Assembly (NCBI GenBank): GCA_005878635.1
Contig: VBLS01000198.1
Coordinates: 1-5,719 of the forward strand
Length of the DNA: 5,719 nucleotides
Direction: 5' to 3'
Source: Methanobacteriota archaeon
GTDB lineage: Archaea > Thermoplasmatota > Thermoplasmata > RBG-16-68-12
This document shows, one piece after another, positions 1-5,129 of the stretch. Under the pieces are notes generated by a model. It saw only the letters and a program-made list of their open reading frames with translations. It searched no databases and was not told where the DNA came from. Positions within the stretch are counted from its first letter, which is position 1. Every line of letters begins with the position of its first letter. Made by a program: the position numbers and the translations under genes.

Positions 1-148
1 CGTCGAACAGCAGCGCCTCGAGACCGGGAAACTCCGTTGCCAGGTCCGGGCCCGGCCGCAAGGCCACGCCAGGGGAAATCGCGTCCCCGTCAAAGAGGTT
101 GTTCGGCCTCCTCAATCTTGATGAGGCGCGCTTGCCGTCCGGACGCCA
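1..148. other. Left-edge region with unresolved coding content
   Basis: Two codon-aligned antisense frames run off the left edge, so at most one is likely to be real. The plus frame stays open from position 2 to a TGA at 119-121 and could be the C-terminus of an upstream gene. The minus frame is open across the whole stretch and reads as a balanced peptide (for example PGVALRPGPDLATEFPGLEA); by my hand count its third-position GC is higher than that of the plus frame, which is more typical of real genes in GC-rich DNA. It has no in-frame ATG here, only possible TTG (113-115) or GTG (65-67) starts, and no clear promoter. A small inverted repeat (CCTCA at 110-114, TGAGG at 122-126) lies just upstream of the gene at 149. 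I do not recognise either peptide. Confidence 0.25.
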
Positions 149-613
149 ATGGCCGACCTCGGTTTCCCCGAGCTCCTCACCCTCGTCCAGACGATTGCGA
201 TCATCGCGGCCATCATCATCGCCGTCTACTTCTCGCGCCGCCAGATCCAGGCGCTCGAGACCGATCTCGAGGCGCGCGTCGTGAACGATCTCGATGAGAA
301 GCTTCACCGAATCGGCGAGATCTTCATGGAGAAGCCGGAGTTTGTCCGGATTTTGAATGACGTGCCGGAGGTCTCAACCTTCGGCGCCGAGATCGCCTTT
401 GCATTCTACGTGATGTTCTTCTGCGCCCACTGCTACCACATGCGACAACGCGGCATCCTGAGCGACAACGATTGGGCAGGCTGGCTGCAATGGACGAAGA
501 ACGCCTTCCAATCCGGACGGTTGGGGAGATACTGGAAGGAAGCCGAGATGCAGGCGTGGGTCGACCCGGCGTTCCGGGAGTTCGTCAACCGGGAAATCCT
601 GGGAAGCACCTAG
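149..613 (+). CDS. Membrane-anchored protein of unknown function, DUF4760-like
   Basis: A 154-residue protein with one strongly hydrophobic helix at about residues 9-28, followed by an Arg-Arg stop-transfer signal and a charged helical stretch (about 30-60) that could form a coiled coil. The rest is predicted to be helical and includes a Cys/His cluster (C92, H94, C95, H97) and a Trp-rich segment (W109, W112, W115, W129, W137). The overall pattern, a short N-terminal anchor followed by a helical body containing EKPEF and a Trp-rich middle, resembles small DUF4760-type proteins; that is recalled family resemblance, not a search result. The ATG at 149 is chosen because it places the membrane helix at the N-terminus; no Shine-Dalgarno site is evident, so the transcript may be leaderless. 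Function is unknown. The gene stands alone, 183 nt before the next one. Confidence 0.75.
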   Translation: MADLGFPELLTLVQTIAIIAAIIIAVYFSRRQIQALETDLEARVVNDLDEKLHRIGEIFMEKPEFVRILNDVPEVSTFGAEIAFAFYVMFFCAHCYHMRQRGILSDNDWAGWLQWTKNAFQSGRLGRYWKEAEMQAWVDPAFREFVNREILGST

Positions 614-796
614 CCATTCTCTAGCGGATTCCGTGGGGGCCGGATGCCAGATTTGGACATCGAGGTCGACGCGTTCCGCGGATTGGTGTCAGCTCGTTCG
701 GCTGGATGCAAGCGCGGTCCCGAAGAAGCGTAAGCATTCATAACGGTTGTAATCATAGAGCGCCCGTCCTGGTGGAGTGGCGATGGAGGGCCCGCG
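614..796 (+). other. Intergenic region with a possible 29-codon ORF
   Basis: This 183-nt spacer contains a short open frame from the ATG at 644 to a TAA at 731-733, encoding a 29-residue acidic peptide beginning MPDLDIEVDAF. A G-rich stretch (GTGGGGGCCGG) precedes the ATG but is a poor match to GGAGG. The peptide could be a small protein or a leftover gene fragment; nothing identifies it. The AT-richer patch at about 730-756 is the likely place for the promoter of the gene at 797, although I see no clean TATA box. Confidence 0.2.
785..790 (+). promoter_or_regulatory. Shine-Dalgarno site for the gene at 797
   Basis: GGAGGG lies 6 nt before a GTG codon at 797 and fits the archaeal 16S 3' end. 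It supports the GTG start, because the nearby ATG at 783 is in another frame. Confidence 0.65.
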
Positions 797-1225
797 GTGA
801 GCAATGAGACAGCCAATCTAGACGTCAGCCGTGTCGTGACCCTCGTCGGAACGAGTATCGCGATTTTCGCGTTCCTGCTGTTCTTTCTCTACCCTCGCTT
901 TACCTCGAGTGAGATTGACCCGATTCTTTTCCAGGCCACCCTGATTGTGATCGGAGTGGCGATCTTCTCCCTGGTCTATGCGGGACTCTACTTCTATACG
1001 CTCACGCTTCCTTATTCTTTGAACCCTGCCGAGAGCGCGGCGATTCAGCGAAGAGGAGACCTGTTTTGGCTCGTCGGATACTCGGTGCTGTTGTTGGAAC
1101 CGACTCTGATTTTGCTCACCGTCGGGTTGTTGATTGTGGCTCTGGTCTGGCTGGCCCTCTGGCTCTCGTACATCTACTTGACCCTTCATGAATACAGAAA
1201 AGCCCTGAAGCAGAAAGTTCGCTGA
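797..1225 (+). CDS. Small polytopic membrane protein of unknown function
   Basis: A 142-residue hydrophobic protein starting with GTG behind a good ribosome binding site. Hydrophobic segments lie at about residues 13-32, 44-69, 89-107 and 108-130; the last two are almost continuous and may form a hairpin or one long kinked helix, with an unusual Glu-Pro (101-102) inside the membrane region. A polar loop (about 72-88, containing NPAESAAIQRRGD) separates the second and third segments, and the tail is basic (EYRKALKQKVR). No catalytic or transport motif is visible and I recognise no family. The codons use more A/T at the third position than the flanking genes, as is common for membrane proteins but also consistent with separate ancestry. 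The gene is followed by the RHH/RelE operon, which has its own promoter, so the two are probably not co-transcribed. Confidence 0.75.
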   Translation: MSNETANLDVSRVVTLVGTSIAIFAFLLFFLYPRFTSSEIDPILFQATLIVIGVAIFSLVYAGLYFYTLTLPYSLNPAESAAIQRRGDLFWLVGYSVLLLEPTLILLTVGLLIVALVWLALWLSYIYLTLHEYRKALKQKVR

Positions 1226-1267
1226 AACGGCTGCGGAGTTTCGGGCGCCCTGCGGAGCAATCCATTC

Positions 1268-1301
1268 ATATGGTCACTATAGTGACGTATATGTACCATA
1301 T
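1268..1301. promoter_or_regulatory. Nested palindromic operator of the RHH/RelE operon
   Basis: A perfect 14-bp palindrome, GTCACTATAGTGAC, lies at 1273-1286. It is nested in a wider inverted repeat with arms ATATGGT (1268-1274) and ACCATAT (1295-1301). The central palindrome sits immediately upstream of the TATA-like box, where the BRE element would be, and the outer right arm abuts the box on its other side. An antitoxin bound here would block TFB/TBP. RHH antitoxins of RelBE-type operons usually bind such palindromes as dimers to repress their own operon; binding here is inferred. Confidence 0.7.
1287..1295 (+). promoter_or_regulatory. TATA-like box of the RHH/RelE operon
   Basis: GTATATGTA is centred about 30 nt before the ATG at 1321, the spacing expected for an archaeal promoter giving a leaderless or nearly leaderless mRNA. 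It supports the ATG at 1321 over the in-frame upstream ATG at 1270, because translation from 1270 would start inside the operator and upstream of the TATA box. Confidence 0.55.
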
Positions 1302-1320
1302 CGGCCATAGAACCACCGTT

Positions 1321-1512
1321 ATGGCTTCGACTACGACGACCATTTCACTGCGCAAGGAGACCAAGGAATTGCTTCGCCGATTCGGGTCCAAGGGACAAAC
1401 CTATGACGAGGTCATTCGGGAACTCATCGAGAAGGCGGCCATCAAGGAGCACGATGCGCGGTGGAACCAAATTCTTGAGGAAGAGGAGTTCATCCCGTTG
1501 GACGAGCTATGA
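1321..1512 (+). CDS. Ribbon-helix-helix antitoxin of a RelE-type module (DUF7557-like)
   Basis: A 63-residue protein with ribbon-helix-helix architecture: a Thr-rich strand at about 4-10 (TTTTISL) for DNA contact, a first helix at about 11-21, a turn with Gly (22, 25), and a second helix at about 27-40 (TYDEVIRELIEKA), the typical RHH dimer signature. The acidic tail (about 43-63, EHDARWNQILEEEEF) is the likely toxin-binding segment, which in this family wraps the basic toxin. An in-frame ATG at 1270 would add 17 residues (MVTIVTYMYHIGHRTTV) encoded by the operator and TATA box, so I place the start at 1321. The stop overlaps the toxin start as ATGA, coupling translation of the pair. The protein is expected to neutralise the RelE homologue and repress the promoter through the palindrome at 1273-1286. 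The DUF7557 assignment is from recalled resemblance. Confidence 0.85.
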   Translation: MASTTTTISLRKETKELLRRFGSKGQTYDEVIRELIEKAAIKEHDARWNQILEEEEFIPLDEL

Positions 1513-1775
1513 CCTTTCGGGTCACGCTGTCCGAGACGGCGGCCCGCCAGCTCCGTAAGTTGCCCTCCGAACAGCGGAATCGCATCGTTCGGGGACTGCG
1601 CGTGCTCGAACAGGACCCTTTCCGTCCGCGGCCGAAGGCGGACATCCGAACAATTGAAGGGACAGATCCGAGGAAGTACCGGATCCGGATCGGCGAGTAC
1701 CGCGCGGTGTATGCTGTCGTAGGACGCGAGGTGAAGATCCTCGAAGTGTTCACGCGCGGGCGAGGGTATCGATGA
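1509..1775 (+). CDS. relE: RelE/ParE-superfamily toxin
   Basis: An 88-residue basic protein, the usual length for RelE toxins. It has the expected order: N-terminal strand (FRVTLS), helix with ARQLRKL (12-18) and a second helix (about 20-35), the DPF motif at 36-38, the central strand pair around YRIRIGEYRAVYAV (57-70), and a C-terminal strand ILEVFTRG (77-84) ending in an aromatic/basic tail (RGRGYR). In ribosome-dependent RelE enzymes, basic residues (here candidates R58, R60, R65, R83, R85) and a C-terminal Tyr (here Y87) assist mRNA cleavage in the ribosomal A site; which residues act here is inferred. It follows the RHH antitoxin with an ATGA overlap. ParE-type gyrase poisoning is the alternative, but the conserved YRIRIGEYR core favours RelE. 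No truncation is seen. Confidence 0.88.
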   Translation: MTFRVTLSETAARQLRKLPSEQRNRIVRGLRVLEQDPFRPRPKADIRTIEGTDPRKYRIRIGEYRAVYAVVGREVKILEVFTRGRGYR

Positions 1776-1818
1776 TCCTCGTCTGGGTCGATAGGCCACC
1801 GCCGCCCGAACCGTCAGG

Positions 1819-2919
1819 TCACGCCGCGGTAATCGTGCCGAAGAGTCCGTCCGACTCGTCGTTCGGGCCGGCCGTGAAGAACAGCGTGTCGATCGGGCCG
1901 TTGTTGGCCGTCCCATGCCCGAACTGCAACGCCCAGAGTCCGTCGATGACGAGCTTCCGTCCATCCGCCGTCCGTAGTGCGCCGATGAGCTCGAAGGTGC
2001 CGTCGGGCATCTCCTGGAACGCGCTCACATGGCCGTCGCCGAAGTTGCCGACGAGCAGGTCGCCGCCGAACCGTCCGAAACCCGCGGGGGCGAGCGCCAG
2101 GCCCCACGGCGCGTTCAGCTGGCCGTGTTGCGCCACGCGGACGAGCAGGTTCCCATCCGTGTCGAAGGCGTCCACGAAGCCGAGGCCCTGGCCGTGGAGG
2201 TCGTCCTTCGCCCCCGGGCCCTGCTTCGCGAACGTCACGAAGATCCGCGTGCCGATCGTCTGGATCCCGAACGGCGCGTAGCCTGCGGGAATCTTTGAAT
2301 CAACGAATCCGCCTGCGGGCGTCACCGCCGCCCACGTCGCGTCGAAGACATCGATGCGGGCATTGTGGAAGTCCGTCGCGAATAGTTGAGGGCCTGTGGC
2401 CGTGGTCGCAATCGCGAGACCTTTGTAGATTGCCCCGGCCGCGGACGAGTCGACCTTGACCTCCGCCGCCGTGCCCAGGGACGGATTCCAGCCCGCGATC
2501 GTCCCGCCCTCCGTCGCGAAGATGAACGGGGCGCCCGCATCACTAGGACCGACGCGGAAGCTCGCCGAGCCGCCGTTGAACACGATCCCCGTCGGCGCGC
2601 CGTCCACGCTGACGTTGAGGTTTCGCTTGACGCCGCTCGCCAGGTAGAGCGTCGAGAAATCCGCACCGTTGTCGGAGACCCACCACGGAGTCGCGGGACC
2701 CGCGACGAGGCCCCAGGCGTTCACCAAGCGCTCGTCCACCGTGGTCCCCGGCGCGCCGTTGTTTGAGACGAGAGCCGTCACGGTGTAGGTGCCCGGAACG
2801 GCCACGGCGGAGGCCGGGATGGCGAACAATGCAAGCGCCGCGAACGCGAATACGACGACCCCGATCCCTCGAAGGCGCACCAAAGCGGAAATCTCCCTCA
2901 TGTCCCCCACTGGACCCAT
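1819..2919 (-). CDS. Secreted TIGR03118-family beta-propeller-like protein
   Basis: A 366-residue protein with an N-terminal signal peptide: a basic region (about 8-17, REISALVRLR), a hydrophobic core (about 19-34) and an Ala-X-Ala cleavage region near 36-40 (PASAVA). The body matches the conserved blocks I recall for TIGR03118: LVNAWGL (65-71), WWVSDNG (79-85), GAPTGIVFNG (107-116), FIFATEGGTIAGWN (132-145), YKGLAI (165-170), ATDFHNARIDVFD (181-193), PAGYAPFGIQ (211-220), LNAPWGLALAPAGFG (268-282), GDLLVGNFGDG (286-296), IDGLWALQFG (325-334) and FTAGPNDE (348-355). The repeated blocks suggest a six-bladed-propeller-like fold. The family is mostly bacterial and often carries a PEP-CTERM sorting tail, but this copy ends at GTITAA with no sorting signal or membrane anchor, so it is probably released. 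An alternative start at 2901 (MREISAL) retains the signal peptide. It is convergent with relE. Biochemical function is unknown. Confidence 0.88.
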   Translation of the reverse strand: MGPVGDMREISALVRLRGIGVVVFAFAALALFAIPASAVAVPGTYTVTALVSNNGAPGTTVDERLVNAWGLVAGPATPWWVSDNGADFSTLYLASGVKRNLNVSVDGAPTGIVFNGGSASFRVGPSDAGAPFIFATEGGTIAGWNPSLGTAAEVKVDSSAAGAIYKGLAIATTATGPQLFATDFHNARIDVFDATWAAVTPAGGFVDSKIPAGYAPFGIQTIGTRIFVTFAKQGPGAKDDLHGQGLGFVDAFDTDGNLLVRVAQHGQLNAPWGLALAPAGFGRFGGDLLVGNFGDGHVSAFQEMPDGTFELIGALRTADGRKLVIDGLWALQFGHGTANNGPIDTLFFTAGPNDESDGLFGTITAA

Positions 2920-3273
2920 GCACGGAGGCCTCGAGAGAATAGATAATCGTATGCCAGAATCCGGGTCCGAATTGATTTGCCCTCAGTGAAACGTTGGACC
3001 ACTTTTTCCCGAGCGCGAATCGGGTCCAACACGTCGGGGCGGCACAATTGAAAACTGACTCGGAAGCTTTCTCTAACATGAGGATCCTCGGGGCCGGCCA
3101 TCGTGGTCGACCTTCGAGACACGAACATCGAGCTTCGCATCAAAGGCCAAGCATCTCCCCATTCTCTATGAAGTAGTTGAGTCTCAGTTGCCTCGTTGCC
3201 GGATACCGCTGCGTCATCATCCATTCAGAACGCCACCCATCCCAATCCAGACTTGCGACGCCCCAGGAAAATC
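2920..3273. other. Intergenic region between divergent TIGR03118 and vapBC genes
   Basis: This stretch separates two divergently oriented transcription units, with their promoters at its ends. I see no supported gene. A plus-strand frame at about 3095-3170 reads as a short protein-like peptide (IVVDLRDTNIELRIKG) before a TGA, and could be the tail of a lost gene. A minus-strand open frame (3224-2898) fills most of the gap but has an unconvincing composition and runs through the putative promoter into the start of the neighbouring gene. No hairpin-plus-T-tract terminator is visible. Confidence 0.4.
2938..2947 (-). promoter_or_regulatory. Possible TATA-like element for the TIGR03118 gene
   Basis: Read on the minus strand, ATTATCTATT is centred about 24 nt before the ATG at 2919. 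It is a weak match to an archaeal TATA box, but the spacing fits a start of transcription at or near the first ATG. Confidence 0.3.
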
Positions 3274-3280
3274 CTATATA
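3274..3280 (+). promoter_or_regulatory. TATA box of the vapBC operon
   Basis: CTATATA is centred 26 nt before the ATG at 3303, the canonical archaeal distance from TATA box to transcription start. With no Shine-Dalgarno sequence before the ATG, this indicates a leaderless or nearly leaderless vapB message. Confidence 0.7.
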
Positions 3281-3285
3281 GACAG

Positions 3286-3303
3286 TGTGTGTTTAAACAT
3301 ACA
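3286..3303. promoter_or_regulatory. Palindromic operator overlapping the vapB start
   Basis: The 18-bp element TGTGTGTTTAAACATACA is an inverted repeat with a perfect 10-bp core, TGTTTAAACA (3290-3299), and one mismatched pair outside the core (G3289/T3300). It lies between the TATA box and the start codon, covering the expected transcription start and the A of the ATG. This is a classic place for VapB or VapBC autorepression; binding is inferred. Confidence 0.65.
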
Positions 3304-3521
3304 TGGGTGTCAAGACGATCACGATCACGGAGAACGCTTACCGACGTTTGAAATCCCGGAAGCTCGGGGATGAGAGTTTCTCGGACGTCATCCTGCGCCT
3401 CACGAAGCGGCGGCCCTTGAGGGACTTCGCGGGCATCTTGAGCCCCGATTCCGCCAACGCGATTCGACGGGCTATAGATGAGGACCGCGAGCTACGGCGC
3501 AAGGTCGACGCACGTCGATGA
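3303..3521 (+). CDS. vapB: VapB-type antitoxin (VAPB_antitox / DUF217 family)
   Basis: A 72-residue protein whose first half matches the archaeal VapB family PF02697 as I recall it: a DNA-binding strand VKTITIT (3-9), a helix with NAYRRLKSRKL (11-21), then the diagnostic GDESFSDVILRL (22-33). A Phe-Ala-Gly motif (42-44) follows, and the charged C-terminal helix (about 50-70, rich in R, D and E) is the likely segment that occupies the PIN toxin groove. The ATG at 3303 is supported by the TATA box 26 nt upstream. The gene ends in an ATGA overlap with vapC, so the two are translationally coupled. It is expected to bind the palindrome at its own start and to neutralise VapC. Confidence 0.9.
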   Translation: MGVKTITITENAYRRLKSRKLGDESFSDVILRLTKRRPLRDFAGILSPDSANAIRRAIDEDRELRRKVDARR

Positions 3522-3922
3522 TCCTCGAGACGAGTTTTCTCATCGACCTGATGAAAGGGCAATCCGAGGCGGTGGCCCTCGCGGACGAAATCGACCATTC
3601 AGGGGAGAGCCTCTACCTGCCTGCCCCGGCCCTCTTCGAGCTGTGGCTCGGTGCGGGACGTTCGGCGCGCGGCAAAGAGGAAATCCGGAAGATCGAGGCC
3701 CTCATCGAGAGCTTCGACGTCATAGTGCTGACGCACGAGGACGCGCGAGAGGCCGGCCTCCTTCAAGCTCGTCTGTCCAAAGCCGGCCGGACGATGGGGA
3801 CGGTTGACGTCCTGCTCGCGGGGATGGCCCGTCGAAGAGGGGAGACCCTGGTGACAGGCGACCGTGATTTCTCGACAGTGAGTCGAGAGGTCCAGCTGCG
3901 ATCGTACCACCGTGGTCGATGA
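3518..3922 (+). CDS. vapC: VapC toxin, PIN-domain ribonuclease with Glu at the first catalytic position
   Basis: A 134-residue PIN-domain protein of normal VapC length. The N-terminal strand reads MILETSFLIDL; position 4, usually the first catalytic Asp of the family (DTS), is Glu here, encoded by GAG. The other acidic residues are in place: E41 in ALFELWLGA (38-46), D97 in GTVDVLLAGMA (94-104), and D115/D117 in the C-terminal TGDRDF motif (113-118). PIN toxins use these acids to bind Mg2+ or Mn2+ and cut RNA, often tRNA or rRNA. Glu can bind metal but is one methylene longer, so activity may be altered rather than lost. The ATG overlaps the vapB stop by 4 nt. The frame is intact and the C-terminus basic (SYHRGR). 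The target RNA cannot be read from the sequence. Confidence 0.9.
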   Translation: MILETSFLIDLMKGQSEAVALADEIDHSGESLYLPAPALFELWLGAGRSARGKEEIRKIEALIESFDVIVLTHEDAREAGLLQARLSKAGRTMGTVDVLLAGMARRRGETLVTGDRDFSTVSREVQLRSYHRGR

Positions 3923-4410
3923 CTTGCCGAGGTCCGAAAGCGCGTTGACGGACGCGCGCGGTTCGGGCGGAATCACCCGCGTAGCCAGCCAAATCTTCTC
4001 TCTCCGCTGTGGCGATCCATACATAGCGTCCTGCTCTCCGTGCTCCAAGGCCACGATGCTCCCACGATTTCAAGGAAACGGCCCTCGCTCGACCGAAGTG
4101 GCGCCGGCAGGACGAACAAAATAACCGATCCTATTCAATTGGATAATCCTGGCTATCTTCTTCTCGGGCCATCAGGAAGGAGGTCGCTCACCCGCGTGCA
4201 CGCCGAACCGTAGGAGCTTCCGCCTCCTTGGAACCATCTCGACTCCAGAATTCTCGGGACGCATGAGAGGCTTTCCGCTGAAGACTCTCGAGCAGCTCGG
4301 TTTCTGACCCCTACACTTTCCCAAGATCTCTGCAACCGATGCCTCAGCATTGACGGCTCGCTCCACCTCGTGCGTCCAAGAGCACGCGATTTCCTCATCC
4401 TTCCGAATCC
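3923..4410. other. Long non-coding or decayed region between vapC and the HEPN gene
   Basis: About 490 nt without a defensible gene. It contains an AT-rich patch at about 4117-4165. A near-ideal ribosome-binding-like sequence (AAGGAGGT at 4177-4184) follows, but the nearby GTG at 4196 opens only a five-codon frame ending in TAG. A minus-strand frame (ATG at 4429, stop at 4172-4174, 86 codons) begins with the protein-like MECHTLWIRKDEEIACSW and becomes less convincing toward its C-terminus. A plus frame at about 4230-4310 reads ISTPEFSGRMRGFPLKTLEQ before a stop. The mixture suggests an eroded gene or a small divergent gene; I cannot decide which. Confidence 0.4.
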
Positions 4411-4419
4411 ATAAAGTAT
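4411..4419 (+). promoter_or_regulatory. Possible TATA-like box of the HEPN/MNT operon
   Basis: ATAAAGTAT is centred 26 nt before the GTG at 4441. The spacing is right for a leaderless archaeal message, while the match to the TATA consensus is moderate. Confidence 0.45.
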
Positions 4420-4440
4420 GGCACTCCATATCGATCAATC

Positions 4441-4821
4441 GTGGCCAGACAAACCCCCTCCGGAACTGCTTCCGAAGAGTGGTTTCGAAGGGCACGCCGG
4501 AACCTCCGGATCGCGAGCATGAACCTCGACGCCGGGTTCGCCGATGTCGCCGCCTTCTACGCACACCAAGCCGCCGAGTTCGCCTTGAAATCGCTCGAAA
4601 TCCAAAGAACAGGACAGTTTGCTCGCGTTCATGACCTGACCCGGCTGGCTCGAAATCTGTCCGCACCCCCACGAATCGTGAAGCTCGCCGCGCAGGTCAC
4701 GCCGGCGTACATGGCTGCGCGCTATCCCGACGTCGGGGGCAAGATTAACCGGCGGCTCGCCGTTTCAATGATCGAGAGTTCGAGGAGGATTGTCCGATGG
4801 GTCCGCCGACAGATGGCTTAG
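4441..4821 (+). CDS. HEPN-domain protein, putative toxin of a HEPN/MNT module
   Basis: A 126-residue all-helical protein starting with GTG. The HEPN (PF05168) core begins with EEWFRRARRNLRIASMNL (12-29), continues with the diagnostic FYAHQAAEFALKSLEI (39-54), and has HDLTRLARNL (64-73) and AARYPDV (92-98) before a long C-terminal helix. The GTG start is needed because the domain begins at about residue 12 and the next Met is at 27. Catalytic HEPN toxins carry an R-x4-6-H motif; here the only candidates are R62-V-H64 and R56 with seven residues before H64, so the canonical motif is not visible and RNase activity is uncertain. Y95 could be a modification site by analogy with HepT tyrosine AMPylation, but this is inference. 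The gene overlaps the MNT gene by 25 nt, indicating tight coupling. Confidence 0.85.
   Translation: MARQTPSGTASEEWFRRARRNLRIASMNLDAGFADVAAFYAHQAAEFALKSLEIQRTGQFARVHDLTRLARNLSAPPRIVKLAAQVTPAYMAARYPDVGGKINRRLAVSMIESSRRIVRWVRRQMA
4784..4788 (+). promoter_or_regulatory. Shine-Dalgarno site for the MNT gene
   Basis: GGAGG, within GAGGAGGA, lies inside the HEPN coding sequence 8 nt before the ATG at 4797. It fixes that ATG as the MNT start rather than the internal Met at codon 28. Confidence 0.7.
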
Positions 4822-5129
4822 TGCGACAGCTTCAGCATTTCCGAAGCAAGATTCAGGCCCGGTACAAAGTCGAGAGGATGATCCTGTTCGGCTCGAGGGC
4901 TCGCGGCAAGACTCATCGCTTCAGCGATGTCGATCTCATCGTGGTAAGCCCCCACTTCCGCCGCAAGAACATCGTCGCAAGGGCCTCGCCGTTGTACCTG
5001 GAATGGGATCTGGACTTTCCGGTCGACTTCCTGTGCTACACGCCGGAGGAGTTCGCGGCACTTTCTCGGCGACCGAGCTTGGTCAAAGTTGCTCTGAGCG
5101 AAGGCATCCCAATCCCCGCGTCACGATAG
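4797..5129 (+). CDS. MNT-type minimal nucleotidyltransferase, putative antitoxin of the HEPN/MNT module
   Basis: A 110-residue nucleotidyltransferase of the DNA polymerase beta superfamily. It shows the motif GS-x10-DxD exactly (G32, S33, then D44 and D46 in FSDVDLIVV), in the context ILFGSRARGK, and a third acidic residue at D77 in PVDFLCY (75-81). These three acids bind the metal ions that support nucleotide transfer. In characterised pairs of this type (MntA/HepT), the MNT protein neutralises the HEPN toxin by attaching AMP to a tyrosine near its active site; the intact motif suggests the same chemistry here, though the HEPN partner lacks the usual R-x4-6-H-x-Y. The C-terminal EGIPIPAS segment is common in such proteins. 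The start is set by GGAGG at 4784-4788. The gene ends 367 nt before the convergent gene at the right edge. Confidence 0.9.
   Translation: MGPPTDGLVRQLQHFRSKIQARYKVERMILFGSRARGKTHRFSDVDLIVVSPHFRRKNIVARASPLYLEWDLDFPVDFLCYTPEEFAALSRRPSLVKVALSEGIPIPASR

Noticed and set aside
1270..1320. Extended N-terminus (17 extra residues) for the RHH antitoxin from the ATG at 1270
   Set aside because: The extension is encoded by the palindromic operator and TATA box, and the RHH strand begins naturally just after the ATG at 1321.
1776..1818. Terminator between the convergent relE and TIGR03118 genes
   Set aside because: No T-rich tract or stable hairpin is visible in these 43 nt.
1772..2281. Plus-strand 169-codon frame overlapping the relE stop as ATGA
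   Set aside because: It is Pro/Arg/Ser-rich and lies entirely antisense to the well-supported TIGR03118 gene; the ATGA overlap is coincidental.
2898..3224. Minus-strand 108-codon frame filling the gap upstream of the TIGR03118 gene
   Set aside because: The composition is not protein-like, there is no recognisable motif or ribosome site, and it overlaps the neighbour's promoter and first codons.
4177..4198. Strong ribosome-binding-like AAGGAGGT followed by GTG
   Set aside because: The frame stops after five codons; at most it marks the start of a lost gene.
4172..4672. Minus-strand 166-codon frame across the HEPN gene
   Set aside because: Its upstream half is antisense to the HEPN domain and Arg-rich; only the part after 4429 deserved a separate mention.
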